The position numbers and the translations under genes are program-made. This document shows, piece after piece, positions 38,906 through 48,223 of a DNA stretch of 64,000 nt. The notes under the pieces were generated by a model. The model saw only the letters and a program-made list of their open reading frames with translations, was not told the DNA's origin and ran no database searches. Numbering within the stretch: the first letter of the stretch is position 1; each line of letters starts with the position of its first letter. The DNA lies in the NCBI RefSeq assembly GCF_003111665.1, contig NZ_CP022188.1, positions 2,852,001 through 2,916,000 on the forward strand, given 5' to 3'. Source of the DNA: Parazoarcus communis. Its GTDB lineage: Bacteria > Pseudomonadota > Gammaproteobacteria > Burkholderiales > Rhodocyclaceae.

Positions 38906-39544
38906 GTGAGTGACACAGACAACCTCGAGATCAAGAAGCGGGCTCGCAGGCGCCTGGTGGGTGCTGCCGCGCTCGCGCTGCTGGCTGCGATCGTGCTGCC
39001 GATGGCAATGGACCAGGAGCCTCAGCTGTCCTCCCAGGATATCCAGATCTCGATTCCCGACCGCGAAGCGACCGCCAGCCAGGCACGGCCAATTGCGCCC
39101 AGCCAGCCAGTGGTGGCTAGCGAGCCTGACGTGGCGCCCGCACCAATAGAACAGCCCCCCGTCAATTCACCGCCGCCTGCCGTTGCCACAACGTCCCCTG
39201 CGCCTGCCGCAGAAGCGCCGGCCTCACCTCCGAAACCTGCCGCGTCACCTTCGCGCGAAGAAGACGAAGCTGCCAGGGTGAAGGCCTTGCTGAGCGGTGC
39301 CGCGGTTCCCGCAGCGGCGGCCTCATCCGAATCCTTCGTCATTCAGATTGGTGCCTTCAGTGACGAAGCCAAGGCGTCGGCGCTGGCAGCCGACCTGAAA
39401 AAGAAGGGCTTCGCCGCCTACACTGAGAAGGCAGGCAAGGTTACGCGCGTTCGTGTCGGCCCGGTGCCGGCGCGGAGCGATGCCGAGAAGCTTGCAGCGA
39501 AACTGCGTTCGCAGGGACACAACGCGGTGCTCGCGGCGCGCTGA
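38906..39544 (+). CDS. SPOR-domain cell-division protein (DedD-like)
   Basis: 212 aa from GTG 38906, which follows GAAGAGG. A short cytoplasmic N-terminus with KKRARRR precedes one membrane helix (about 17-35). A Pro/Ala-rich periplasmic linker (about 45-130) leads to a C-terminal SPOR domain (about 143-212, FVIQIGAFSDEAKASALAAD), which binds septal peptidoglycan. Position between folC and cvpA matches dedD in E. coli, supporting the assignment. Confidence 0.88.
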   Translation: MSDTDNLEIKKRARRRLVGAAALALLAAIVLPMAMDQEPQLSSQDIQISIPDREATASQARPIAPSQPVVASEPDVAPAPIEQPPVNSPPPAVATTSPAPAAEAPASPPKPAASPSREEDEAARVKALLSGAAVPAAAASSESFVIQIGAFSDEAKASALAADLKKKGFAAYTEKAGKVTRVRVGPVPARSDAEKLAAKLRSQGHNAVLAAR

Positions 39545-39553
39545 TTGGTTGCA

Positions 39554-40045
39554 ATGACGGTTTTCGACTACGTTTTTCTGGCCGTGCTCGGCCTGTCGGC
39601 AGCCGTTGGACTGTGGCGCGGGCTTGTGAGCGAAGTCATGGCCTTGGTGGCGTGGCTGGCAGCACTGCTCGCAGCCTGGCGTTATTCGGGCGAGGCTGCG
39701 GGCTTGCTGAGCGGCATCATCAGCGACCCCGCATGGCGCCAGATTGCGGGTTTTGCCGCGATCGTCATCGTCGTGCTGTTGTTGGCGGCGTTTCTGCGCT
39801 TCCTGTTGAGAGAGTTGCTCAAGGCCGCAGGCCTGGGGGCAACCGACCGTTTTTTTGGCGCACTGTTCGGCCTGGCCCGCGGCCTGGCGATCACGTTCGC
39901 AGTAGTGTTGATTGGTGGTCTGGTGGGGGTGTCGCGTGAGCCGTGGTGGGCAAATGCGATGTTTTCACCGCCGCTGGAGACGGCAGTAATTGCTGCCAAA
40001 CCGTGGCTGCCGGATGCGGTAGCCGACAGAGTTCGTTTCAGATAG
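39554..40045 (+). CDS. cvpA: CvpA family inner membrane protein
   Basis: 163 aa with four predicted membrane helices. It starts with MTVFDYVFLAVLGLSAAVG and has the conserved GLWRGLVSEVMAL and FFGALFGLARGLAI segments of the colicin V production family. The precise role is unclear; in enterics it affects envelope stress tolerance. ATG 39554 is preferred over TTG 39545. It precedes purF by 11 nt, the conserved cvpA-purF pairing. Confidence 0.92.
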   Translation: MTVFDYVFLAVLGLSAAVGLWRGLVSEVMALVAWLAALLAAWRYSGEAAGLLSGIISDPAWRQIAGFAAIVIVVLLLAAFLRFLLRELLKAAGLGATDRFFGALFGLARGLAITFAVVLIGGLVGVSREPWWANAMFSPPLETAVIAAKPWLPDAVADRVRFR

Positions 40046-40056
40046 GCAGGGTTTCC

Positions 40057-41586
40057 ATGTGCGGAATTCTTGGGGTCGTCGCGACTTCCCCGGTTAATCA
40101 GTTGCTCTATGACGGTCTTCAGGTGCTTCAGCACCGGGGCCAGGACGCGGCAGGCATTGCCACGGCCGAGGGCGGTCGTTTTCACATGCACAAGGGTTCC
40201 GGCCTGGTGCGGGACGTGTTCCGCACGCGCAACATGCGTAACCTTGAAGGTAACTGGGGTATCGGCCATGTGCGTTACCCCACGGCAGGGTCGGCGTACA
40301 ACGCGGCCGAAGCCCAGCCCTTCTACGTCAATTCGCCGTTCGGGCTGCTGCTGGCACACAACGGCAACCTGACGAATTCGGAAGAACTCAAGCGCGAGAT
40401 GTTTCTCGCCGATCTGCGTCACATCAACACCAACTCCGACTCGGAAGTGTTGCTCAACGTGCTGGCGCACGAACTGCAGGCGGCTGCCAACGGCCTCAAA
40501 CTCGACGAAGACGCGGTCTTCCGCGCGGTGGCAGGCGTACACCGCCGCTGTCGTGGTGCCTACGCTGCCGTCGTGATGATTGCAGGCTTTGGTCTGCTCG
40601 CCTTCCGCGACCCGTTCGGCATCCGTCCGCTGGTGATCGGACGCAACGACGTCGACGCGGGAACGGAGTGGATGGTGGCCTCCGAGTCGGTTGCACTCGA
40701 TGTGCTCGGCTTCAAGTTGCTGCGCGACGTCGCGCCCGGTGAGGCTGTTCTGGTCGACATCGATGGCAATTTCCGCAGCCGTCAGTGTGCAGAGAAGACG
40801 GTCGAAGCGCCGTGCATGTTCGAATTCGTCTACCTCGCGCGTCCGGACTCGATCATTGACGGTGTGTCGGTGTATGAGTCGCGGGTCAAGATGGGCGAGT
40901 TCCTCGCCGAGAAGATGAAGCGCACGCTGCCGAACGTCCACATCGACGTGGTCATCCCGATTCCGGATTCGAGCCGGCCGTCGGCAATGGAAATGGCCCA
41001 CCGGCTGAACCTTCCCTATCGCGAAGGCTTCGTCAAGAACCGCTACATCGGCCGCACCTTCATCATGCCGGGGCAGGCGACGCGGCGGAAGTCGGTGCGT
41101 CAGAAGCTCAACACCATTCATCAGGAGTTCAAGGGCAAGAGCGTGCTGCTGGTGGATGATTCGATCGTGCGCGGCACGACCAGCAAGGAAATCGTTAACA
41201 TGGCCCGCGAGGCCGGTGCGAGCAAGGTCTATCTGGCTTCTGCGGCGCCGCCCGTTCGTTACGCGAACGTGTACGGCATCGACATGCCGACCCGCGGCGA
41301 GCTGATCGCCAGCGATCGCGATGAAGCCGAAATCTGTCGGCAGATCGGTGCCGATGGCCTGATCTATCAGGACCTCGATGACCTCAAGGCATCGATGCGC
41401 GCACTGAACCCGTCGATCAAGTTCTTCGAAACGTCGTGTTTCGACGGCTGCTACGTGACGGGTGACATCACGGCCGAGTACCTCAGCGGGGTCGAGAGCC
41501 AGCGTTGTGAGGTCAAGCCGGCCTCGCGCGAGGACAGCGACAGCGACCAGATGGACCTGAACCTCATCACGCATCCGGACCAATGA
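40057..41586 (+). CDS. purF: Amidophosphoribosyltransferase
   Basis: First committed enzyme of purine synthesis. Cys2 (MCGILGVV) is the glutaminase nucleophile of the N-terminal class II amidotransferase domain, followed by LQHRGQDAAGIAT. The C-terminal phosphoribosyltransferase domain has the PRPP loop VLLVDDSIVRGTTSKE. 509 aa, matching E. coli (505). ATG 40057 must be the start because Cys2 must become N-terminal. It overlaps metZ by 4 nt (ATGA). Confidence 0.97.
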   Translation: MCGILGVVATSPVNQLLYDGLQVLQHRGQDAAGIATAEGGRFHMHKGSGLVRDVFRTRNMRNLEGNWGIGHVRYPTAGSAYNAAEAQPFYVNSPFGLLLAHNGNLTNSEELKREMFLADLRHINTNSDSEVLLNVLAHELQAAANGLKLDEDAVFRAVAGVHRRCRGAYAAVVMIAGFGLLAFRDPFGIRPLVIGRNDVDAGTEWMVASESVALDVLGFKLLRDVAPGEAVLVDIDGNFRSRQCAEKTVEAPCMFEFVYLARPDSIIDGVSVYESRVKMGEFLAEKMKRTLPNVHIDVVIPIPDSSRPSAMEMAHRLNLPYREGFVKNRYIGRTFIMPGQATRRKSVRQKLNTIHQEFKGKSVLLVDDSIVRGTTSKEIVNMAREAGASKVYLASAAPPVRYANVYGIDMPTRGELIASDRDEAEICRQIGADGLIYQDLDDLKASMRALNPSIKFFETSCFDGCYVTGDITAEYLSGVESQRCEVKPASREDSDSDQMDLNLITHPDQ

Positions 41587-42773
41587 CATCGATGGCGGAT
41601 AGCAAAGACAACTACGATCTGGACACGCTTGCGGTGCGTGCCGGCATCGACCGCAGTCAGTTCAACGAGCACAGCGAGGCGATGTACCTGACCTCGAGCT
41701 TCGTGTTCGACAACGCAGCCCAGGCGGCTGCGCGGTTTTCGGGTGCGGAAGAGGGCAACGTCTATGCCCGTTTCTCGAACCCGACGGTGACGGCGATGCA
41801 GACGCGTCTTGCCGCGCTCGAAGGCGGCGAGGCCTGCATCGCGACGGCGTCCGGCATGTCCGCGATCCTGTCGCTGGCAATGTCGGTGCTGCAGTCGGGC
41901 GATCATGTGGTGGCGTCGCTGGGGCTGTTCGGATCGACCCAGCAGCTCTTTGGCAATGTCCTGAGCAAGTTCGGCATCGAGACGACCTTCGTTCCGGCGA
42001 CCGATCTTGGCGCCTACCGCGACGCCGTGCGTGCTTCCACCAAGCTGTTCTTCATCGAGACGCCGTCCAATCCGCTGACCGAGGTTGTCGATATCGCAGC
42101 AGTTGCCGGGATCGCGCATGAAGCAGGGGCCATTCTTGCGGTCGATAACTGCTTCTGTTCCCCGGTGTTGCAGCGTCCGCTCGAACTCGGCGCTGACGTG
42201 GTCGTGCATTCGGCGACCAAGTATCTGGATGGGCAGGGACGGGTGCTCGGTGGCGCTGTTGTGGGCCCGAAAGTCATTACCGACGAGGTGTTCAAGTTCT
42301 TGCGCACTGCGGGGCCGACGCTGTCACCGTTCAATGCCTGGGTCATCCTCAAGGGCCTCGAAACACTGCGCATCCGCATGGATGCGCAGTCCGCCAGCGC
42401 GCTTGAACTGGCACGCTGGCTTGAGGCTCAGCCGGGCGTCGCCCGCGTCTTCTACCCCGGACTGCCCTCGCACCCGCAGCATGAGCTGGCAATGAGGCAG
42501 CAGAAGAGTGGCGGCGCCATTCTGAGCTTCGAAGTCAAGGGTGGGCGCGAGGCGGCATGGAAGGTGGTCGATTCCACCAGGATGATTTCGATCACCGCCA
42601 ATCTTGGCGACACCAAGACCACGATTACGCATCCTGCCACCACGACACACGGGCGCATCTCGCCCGAAGCGCGCGCCGCAGCGGGCATTGGCGACGGACT
42701 GTTGCGCATCGCCGTGGGGCTGGAGTCGATTGACGACCTCAAGGCCGATCTGGCTCGAGGACTGGCAGGCTGA
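41583..42773 (+). CDS. metZ: O-succinylhomoserine sulfhydrylase
   Basis: PLP enzyme making homocysteine directly from O-succinylhomoserine and sulfide. Cys/Met-metabolism family: the PLP lysine is in HSATKYLDGQGR, with YARFSNPTVTAM, SGMSAILSL and the C-terminal GDTKTTITHPATTTH. 396 aa. Position directly after purF, and the N-terminal DTLAVRAGIDRSQFNEHSEA, favour MetZ over MetB. A good terminator follows. Confidence 0.92.
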   Translation: MTSMADSKDNYDLDTLAVRAGIDRSQFNEHSEAMYLTSSFVFDNAAQAAARFSGAEEGNVYARFSNPTVTAMQTRLAALEGGEACIATASGMSAILSLAMSVLQSGDHVVASLGLFGSTQQLFGNVLSKFGIETTFVPATDLGAYRDAVRASTKLFFIETPSNPLTEVVDIAAVAGIAHEAGAILAVDNCFCSPVLQRPLELGADVVVHSATKYLDGQGRVLGGAVVGPKVITDEVFKFLRTAGPTLSPFNAWVILKGLETLRIRMDAQSASALELARWLEAQPGVARVFYPGLPSHPQHELAMRQQKSGGAILSFEVKGGREAAWKVVDSTRMISITANLGDTKTTITHPATTTHGRISPEARAAAGIGDGLLRIAVGLESIDDLKADLARGLAG

Positions 42774-42801
42774 TTTCCTGCTGCAAGCGTGCCGTACCCT
42801 G

Positions 42802-42833
42802 AAAAGCGCTGGTTGCATGACCGGCGCTTTTTT
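42802..42833 (+). terminator. Terminator after metZ
   Basis: The stem aaaagcgctggt / accggcgctttt with a 6-nt loop and six T, 29 nt past metZ. It ends the long trpF-to-metZ gene train. Confidence 0.88.
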
Positions 42834-43000
42834 ATTGCCGTATCGTTCCGTCGCTACGGTGCAGCGGTGACTGTCGAAGAATGGATACAGACGGCTCTGC
42901 ATTGCGAATGCGGTGCGCCTCACGGGCGATTTGCGTAGACTGACGGTGACAGGGCGTATGCGATCTGCGCCTTCGGCACCTGACAACATGGGCGACATGA

Positions 43001-44629
43001 ATGACGGATCACACAACGGGCAGCGTACATACCGAGATTGAACAGATCATCGCGGCACTCGAACACGGGAAGTACAAGCGTGTTCGAAAGATGCTGCATC
43101 AGATGCATCATGCCAAGATCGCGGGGCTGCTCGAGGTGCTCGATCCGGAGCAGCGCCTTGCCGTGTGGCAACAGGTCGATTCTGGGCATGAGGCGCGCAT
43201 TCTCGCTCACCTCAATCCCGCACTCGGGCGCCATCTGGTCAGCGAGTCGGGCGACCATGCCAGTCATCAGGAAGAGGAAGCGGAAAGCGAGGAGTCGTCC
43301 GCGGCAACGCAGATCCGCGAAGTTCGGGGCGCGCTGGCGCAGGGCAAGCTCAAACGCGTGGGCAAGATTCTGCGGGACATGCACCCGGCCAAAGCAGCCG
43401 GATTGCTGGAGTCACTCCCGCCAAAAGAGCGTATCGCCGCCTGGGGGATGGTCGAGGCCGATCGCGCTGGCAAGGTCCTGACCTATCTGCATGGCGAGAG
43501 TTGCGCTGCGCTGGCGCTCGAAATGGATCACGAGGATCTGGTGATCGCGGCTGAAAGGCTCGATCTCGATGATCTCGTCGACCTTATTCAGGCCTTGCCC
43601 GACGAGAACGGGCAGCAGCTGATGCGCGCCACCTACGGCCGGCGCCGCGAGAAGCTCGAGTCGATGCTGTCCTATCCCGAGGATTCAGCGGGCGGCCTGA
43701 TGAACGCGGATCAGATCGTGGTGCGGCCCGATGTGCGTCTGGCAACCGTGCTCGGCTATCTGCGCCTGATCAAATCGCTGCCGGTGCAGACCGACATGCT
43801 GATGGTGGTCGACCGCAAGGGTATCTATCAGGGCGTGCTCAGGCTCAGTGCGCTGGTGACGGCCAAGCCGGAGTTCAAGGTGGCCGAAGTGATGGAGACC
43901 GAGCTCCCGGTCATCGCGGTGACCACGTCCTCCGATGAGGTCGCGCGCCTGTTTCAGGATCACGACCTGCTGTCTGCCCCGGTGGTGGACGAGAACGGCT
44001 TGCTGCTCGGGCGGATTACCGTCGATGACGTGGTCGATCTGATCCGCGAAAGCTCGGATCGCGCCATGATGCACATGGCCGGTCTGGACGAAGAGGCCGA
44101 CATGTTCGCCCCGGTGCTCACCAGTTCCCGGCGACGGGCGGTCTGGCTCGGCATCAACCTCGTGACCGCCTTCCTTGCCGCCTGGGTGATCGGGCTGTTC
44201 CAGACCACGCTCGAGCGCGTGGTTGCGCTCGCCGTGCTGATGCCAATCGTTGCCAGCATGGGGGGCATTGCGGGCAGCCAGACGCTGACGCTGGTGATTC
44301 GCGGCATGGCGCTCGGTCAGGTCGGGGGCAGCAATGCGCGGGCACTGCTCGGCAAGGAAATCGGCATCGCGCTGCTGAACGGTTTGCTGTGGGCGGTGGT
44401 CGTGGCATTGCTGGCCGTCGCCTGGTTCGGAGACTGGCAGATCGGCGGTGTCATCGGCGCGGCGATTCTGATCAATCTGCTGTTTGCTGCACTCGCCGGT
44501 CTGGTGGTACCGATGGTTCTCGACCGCATGGGAATCGACCCCGCGCTGGCGGGCGGGGTGATTCTGACGACCGTGACCGACGTCATCGGTTTCTTTGCCT
44601 TTCTCGGACTCGCCTCAATCGTGCTGTAG
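43001..44629 (+). CDS. mgtE: Magnesium transporter MgtE with duplicated N-terminal repeat
   Basis: Mg2+ channel of the inner membrane. Two copies of an MgtE N-domain segment, residues about 13-80 (GKYKRVRKMLHQMHHAKIAG) and 105-172 (GKLKRVGKILRDMHPAKAAG), are 92 residues apart and joined by an acidic linker with EEEAESEESS. A CBS pair (about 230-350) and five membrane helices (about 370-542, including the pore motif ASMGGIAGSQT) follow. 542 aa, against about 450 for typical MgtE; the excess equals one repeat. ATG 43001 has no good Shine-Dalgarno. Confidence 0.92.
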   Translation: MTDHTTGSVHTEIEQIIAALEHGKYKRVRKMLHQMHHAKIAGLLEVLDPEQRLAVWQQVDSGHEARILAHLNPALGRHLVSESGDHASHQEEEAESEESSAATQIREVRGALAQGKLKRVGKILRDMHPAKAAGLLESLPPKERIAAWGMVEADRAGKVLTYLHGESCAALALEMDHEDLVIAAERLDLDDLVDLIQALPDENGQQLMRATYGRRREKLESMLSYPEDSAGGLMNADQIVVRPDVRLATVLGYLRLIKSLPVQTDMLMVVDRKGIYQGVLRLSALVTAKPEFKVAEVMETELPVIAVTTSSDEVARLFQDHDLLSAPVVDENGLLLGRITVDDVVDLIRESSDRAMMHMAGLDEEADMFAPVLTSSRRRAVWLGINLVTAFLAAWVIGLFQTTLERVVALAVLMPIVASMGGIAGSQTLTLVIRGMALGQVGGSNARALLGKEIGIALLNGLLWAVVVALLAVAWFGDWQIGGVIGAAILINLLFAALAGLVVPMVLDRMGIDPALAGGVILTTVTDVIGFFAFLGLASIVL

Positions 44630-44654
44630 TCCCGGTCTGCAGACGGGATCGCGT

Positions 44655-45869
44655 TCAGGCGGCTGCGGTGGCGGGCTTGATCGGCGCTTCCTTGATCGGC
44701 AGGTTCACGAGCGCAGCGAAGGCGGCCAAGGCCATGTCGGCGTACCACATCCATGAGTAGTCGCCGAGCATGGTCAGGCTCAGGCCGCCCAGCCATGCCC
44801 CCAGAAAGCCGCCGATCTGGTGCGAGAGCAGGGTCATGCCGAACAGGGTCGCCAGGTAGCGCACGCCGAAGAGTTTGCCAACAATGGTGGCCGTTGGCGG
44901 TACGGTGGCCAGCCAGGTGAAGCCGAGCCCGGCTGCAAATGCATAAAAGGTCCACTCGGTCTTTGGCAGCAGCAGGTAAAGCGCGATCAGCAGCACGCGC
45001 GAGCCGTACATCCCCGCCAGAACATATTTGCTGCGATAACGCGATACACAGGATCCGGCATACAGGCTGCCGAAGATATTCGCCAGGCCGATGATCGCGA
45101 GCGACCAGCTTGCGACCGACGGCGGCAGGCCGCACAGGTCGACCTCTCCCGGCAGGTGCGTGACCAGGAAGGCGATATGGAAGCCGCAAGTGAAGAAGCC
45201 TGCATGGAGCAGGATGTAGCTGCGGTCCTTGAATGCATTGCGAATTGCACGCAAGGCACCGGTATCCTCTTCGTGGTGCTGGACGGGCGGCTGTTGCGTG
45301 CCGGTGAGCTTGTTGATCAAAGGCAGTGCAAGCAGTGTCATGGCGGCCATCGCCCACATTGCACCCATCCATCCCGTGAGCTGTATCAGTTTCTGCAGGA
45401 CGGGCGCAAAGACGAACTGGCCGAAAGACCCTCCTGCATTGATCACGCCCGAGGCAGTGCCGCGGCTCTCCAGAGGAAGGCGCTGTGCGGCGGCGCCGAT
45501 CAGCACCGAGAAGCTGGCCGCACCCGACCCCATTGCGAACAGCAGGCCAAGCGAAACGGTGAGGCCGAAGCTGGACTCGATGAAGGGGGTGACAGCACTC
45601 CCCAGCGACAATGCAAGCACGCCGGCGATGAGCACGGCTCGGGGGCCGTAGCGATCGGCGGCCGCACCGGCGATGGGCTGGATCGCACCCCAGGTGAATT
45701 GTCCGATGGCCAGCGCAAAGCTGATGGTGGCAATGCCGAGTCCTGTGGAAGTGTTCATCGGGCTGATGAACAGTCCCTGCGACTGGCGGATGCCCATTGT
45801 GATCGCAAGAATGCCTGCTGCGGCCAGGGTGACGGCAAAGGCATCGGGCCGTCTTAAGGTACGGAACAT
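44655..45869 (-). CDS. MFS transporter (monocarboxylate / YbfB-like)
   Basis: 404 aa with 12 hydrophobic segments. It has the MFS loop AGAAADRYGPRAVLIAG between helices 2 and 3, and a His/Gln-rich central cytoplasmic loop (QQPPVQHHEEDTG). The pattern GIRQSQGLFISPMN resembles oxalate/formate or monocarboxylate-type MFS proteins. Substrate unknown. It is convergent with mgtE and 151 nt downstream of lpxH on the same strand; that gap contains no gene. Confidence 0.8.
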   Translation of the reverse strand: MFRTLRRPDAFAVTLAAAGILAITMGIRQSQGLFISPMNTSTGLGIATISFALAIGQFTWGAIQPIAGAAADRYGPRAVLIAGVLALSLGSAVTPFIESSFGLTVSLGLLFAMGSGAASFSVLIGAAAQRLPLESRGTASGVINAGGSFGQFVFAPVLQKLIQLTGWMGAMWAMAAMTLLALPLINKLTGTQQPPVQHHEEDTGALRAIRNAFKDRSYILLHAGFFTCGFHIAFLVTHLPGEVDLCGLPPSVASWSLAIIGLANIFGSLYAGSCVSRYRSKYVLAGMYGSRVLLIALYLLLPKTEWTFYAFAAGLGFTWLATVPPTATIVGKLFGVRYLATLFGMTLLSHQIGGFLGAWLGGLSLTMLGDYSWMWYADMALAAFAALVNLPIKEAPIKPATAAA

Positions 45870-46020
45870 GGTGGGCCTGTCTAACGCAAGGTGAAATAGG
45901 TGAGAGGTGAGGCGTCAGAATAGCCTGACGGCTGCATGTCAAACAAATCGGTTTGGCGCAGGGCGGTTGTGCCCGGTGATGGCCGAGCCTCGCCTCGCCA
46001 CGGTCGCTGCGCGCGCGCCC

Positions 46021-46806
46021 TTAGGCCTGAGTCTGGTCGGCGGTCTTGAATTGCCTGCCGTCAAACGACAGCCAGGTGGCATGGTCGTGCCAGTCGGACA
46101 GAACCCAGCGTACGCATTCATGGCCATCTACATGATGCAGGTGACGTGCAGGACGGTGAGTGTGGCCGTGAATCAGGGCAGGATGGCCGTACTGGCGCAG
46201 GATGGCTTCCACCGCCTCGGCATTGACGTCCATGATGGTCATTGCCTTGTCCTGCTTCGCGGCTTCGCTCTGCTTGCGCAGGCTTTCGATGAAGGCCTTG
46301 CGGGCGGCGAGCGGCTGGGACAGGAACCCGGTCTGCCAGGCGGGATCGCGGACCTGGCTGCGATAGGCCTGATAGGAAAGGTCGTCGGTGCACAAGGCAT
46401 CGCCGTGGCTGAGCAGGATGTGCTGCGAGCCCAATGCAAGCAGGGACGGGTCGGGCAGCAGTTGCATGCCCGTGATACGGGCAAAGTCGTCGCCTGCCAG
46501 CAGGTCGCGGTTGCCCGTCATGTAGAAAAGCTGGACGCCGCTATCGGACAGCGCGCGCAGCGCGGCGCACATGTCACGATTGAAGGGGGCGTCGATATCG
46601 TCGTCGCCGGCCCAGTATTCGAACAGGTCGCCGAGGATGAACAGGCTGCCGGCCTCACGTGCCGGGCCTTCGATAAATCCGAGAAAGGCTGCGACCGTCT
46701 CCGGGTGGTCCTCGGAAAGATGCAGGTCGGAAATGAACAATGCCGGAAGCGCCGCATGAAGGGCTTCCGGCATTGCGGCGCCACGCCCGTCGCTGCCGGC
46801 GGACAT
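46021..46806 (-). CDS. lpxH: UDP-2,3-diacylglucosamine diphosphatase LpxH
   Basis: Lipid A pathway pyrophosphatase yielding lipid X. Calcineurin-like fold with metal motifs FISDLHL, FILGDLFEYW, TGNRD, LLSHGDALCTDD and HGHTHRPARH. 261 aa from ATG 46806; ATG 46773 would match the short N-terminus of E. coli LpxH (240 aa) and is also possible, while TTG 46827 would overlap ppiB. It lies downstream of ppiB, as in E. coli where ppiB and lpxH are adjacent. Confidence 0.92.
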   Translation of the reverse strand: MSAGSDGRGAAMPEALHAALPALFISDLHLSEDHPETVAAFLGFIEGPAREAGSLFILGDLFEYWAGDDDIDAPFNRDMCAALRALSDSGVQLFYMTGNRDLLAGDDFARITGMQLLPDPSLLALGSQHILLSHGDALCTDDLSYQAYRSQVRDPAWQTGFLSQPLAARKAFIESLRKQSEAAKQDKAMTIMDVNAEAVEAILRQYGHPALIHGHTHRPARHLHHVDGHECVRWVLSDWHDHATWLSFDGRQFKTADQTQA

Positions 46807-46819
46807 GGCTGCGCCCGAA

Positions 46820-47314
46820 TCAGACAACTTCGGCGCGCTCGATGATCACGTCTTCTTTCGGCACGTCCTGGTGGAAGCCGCTGGAGCCGGTCTTGACCGC
46901 ACGGATCTTGTCGACAACATCCATGCCATCGCTGACCTGGCCGAACACGCAGTAACCCCAGCCCTGAAGGTCGGGCGAACGGTAGTTGAGGAAGTCGTTG
47001 TCGGAGAGGTTGATGAAGAACTGGGCAGACGCGGAGTGCGGTGCCTGGGTGCGGGCCATGGCAACGGTGCCGCGGTTGTTCTTGAGGCCGTTGTCGGCTT
47101 CGTTCTTGATCGTGTCGCGCGTGGCCTTCTGCTTCATGCCGGGCTCGAAACCACCACCCTGGATCATGAAGCCGTCGATGACGCGGTGGAACACGGTGTT
47201 GTCGTAGTGGCCGGCTTCGACGTACGCAAGGAAGTTCTCGACCGTGACGGGCGCCTTCTCTGCATCGAGTTCGAGGGTGATCACGCCGTGGTTGGTGTGC
47301 AGTTTGACTGCCAT
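46820..47314 (-). CDS. ppiB: Cytoplasmic peptidyl-prolyl isomerase (cyclophilin B)
   Basis: Cyclophilin accelerating proline isomerisation. 164 aa with no signal peptide. Core motifs are [33 protein letters not shown] and WGYCVFGQV; the catalytic Arg (FHRV) is present. A strong AGGAG precedes the ATG. It lies 17 nt downstream of the exported paralogue, so the pair is probably co-transcribed with lpxH. Confidence 0.95.
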   Translation of the reverse strand: MAVKLHTNHGVITLELDAEKAPVTVENFLAYVEAGHYDNTVFHRVIDGFMIQGGGFEPGMKQKATRDTIKNEADNGLKNNRGTVAMARTQAPHSASAQFFINLSDNDFLNYRSPDLQGWGYCVFGQVSDGMDVVDKIRAVKTGSSGFHQDVPKEDVIIERAEVV

Positions 47315-47331
47315 GCTGTTCTCCTGTGGGC

Positions 47332-47910
47332 TTATTTGCTGGGGGTCGTTGCAGCGTCGAGGACGCGTGCCGACTCGATGGTGACCGGTTCGAGCGGCAC
47401 GTTCTGATGCATGCCGGCGTTGCCCGTTTTTACCTTGGCGATCTTCTCGACCACATCCATGCCGCGGACAACCTTGCCGAATACCGCATAGCCCCAGCCG
47501 TCGCGTGACGGATAGTCGAGAAAGGTGTTGGGCACGAGGTTGATGAAGAACTGTGCCGAGGCCGAATGCGGGTCAGCCGTGCGTGCCATGGCCAGTGTGC
47601 CGGGCAGGTTCTTGAGGCCGTTCTTCGCCTCGTTCTCGATCGGGGCACGAGTCGGCTTCTGCGTCATCTTTGCGTCGAAACCGCCGCCCTGGACCATGAA
47701 GCCATCGATGACGCGGTGGAACACGGTGTTGTCGTAGTGGCCGTCCTTGACGTACTGGACGAAGTTCGCGGACGACTTTGGTGCCTTCTCGGCATTGAGT
47801 TCGATCACGATGTCGCCGTGGTTCGTCTTGAGCTCAACCATGGGGTTGGCTGCGAAAGCCTGAATGCTGCAGCTGATGAAAGCGATCAGTGCAAGAGCCT
47901 GCTTCTTCAT
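47332..47910 (-). CDS. ppiA: Periplasmic peptidyl-prolyl isomerase (cyclophilin A)
   Basis: Exported cyclophilin: a Sec signal peptide ([20 protein letters not shown], then A) precedes a domain closely similar to the next gene ([38 protein letters not shown]). 192 aa. ATG 47910 is chosen because it places the signal peptide at the N-terminus; GGAGACC lies upstream. It forms a tandem pair with ppiB. Confidence 0.94.
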   Translation of the reverse strand: MKKQALALIAFISCSIQAFAANPMVELKTNHGDIVIELNAEKAPKSSANFVQYVKDGHYDNTVFHRVIDGFMVQGGGFDAKMTQKPTRAPIENEAKNGLKNLPGTLAMARTADPHSASAQFFINLVPNTFLDYPSRDGWGYAVFGKVVRGMDVVEKIAKVKTGNAGMHQNVPLEPVTIESARVLDAATTPSK

Positions 47911-48032
47911 GCGGTCTCCGGGAGATGGGTAACGGCAGGGTTGCCGGATGAGGTGCGAGCAGTCCCTCTTGGCGCCAGGGCGCATGGAGGGTCGGCAAAA
48001 GTTCGCAATTATGCGCCGTGCTATACTTTTGG

Positions 48033-48160
48033 CGGGTAATCCGGGCTGCTAACCAGCCCCGGATTCTACCAACAAGCGGCAAGCACTCATAGTTTCCTGT
48101 GTCGCGACGCTGACAGCGGTAACACAACGGAGCGGGTCCGGTCGGAGCCCGCTTTTTTGC
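48033..48160 (+). ncRNA. Candidate structured small RNA or leader upstream of cysS
   Basis: About 125 nt in the 313-base gap between ppiA and cysS. A TATACT hexamer (48022-48027) lies just before it. Hairpin 1 pairs ggta-atccggg-ctg (48035-48048) with cag-ccccggat-tacc (48054-48070). A middle region with gtcgcgac follows, and a terminator hairpin with six T closes it. No ATG occurs inside. It could be a stand-alone small RNA or a transcription attenuator for cysS, which starts 64 nt later. I recognise no known family. Confidence 0.42.
48133..48159 (+). terminator. Terminator closing the candidate RNA before cysS
   Basis: gcgggtcc and ggagcccgc (one bulged G) with loop ggtc, followed by TTTTTT. 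It is 64 nt upstream of the cysS start. Confidence 0.8.
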
Positions 48161-48223
48161 TGCCGCGACTGACGAATCACACTGTTTCGCGGCTGTCGCC
48201 GCGAGCGCTTTTCGGTTATCTGC

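Noticed and set aside
44630..44650. Near-palindrome tcccggtctgcagacggga between mgtE and the MFS gene
   Set aside because: Lacks T runs on both sides and is imperfect; too weak to call a terminator.
48011..48052. 13-codon frame ending in a Cys codon before stop ([13 protein letters not shown]), possible cysS leader peptide
   Set aside because: It has only one Cys codon, no ribosome-binding site, and the TATACT promoter element lies inside it, so it would not be on the transcript. Probably chance.
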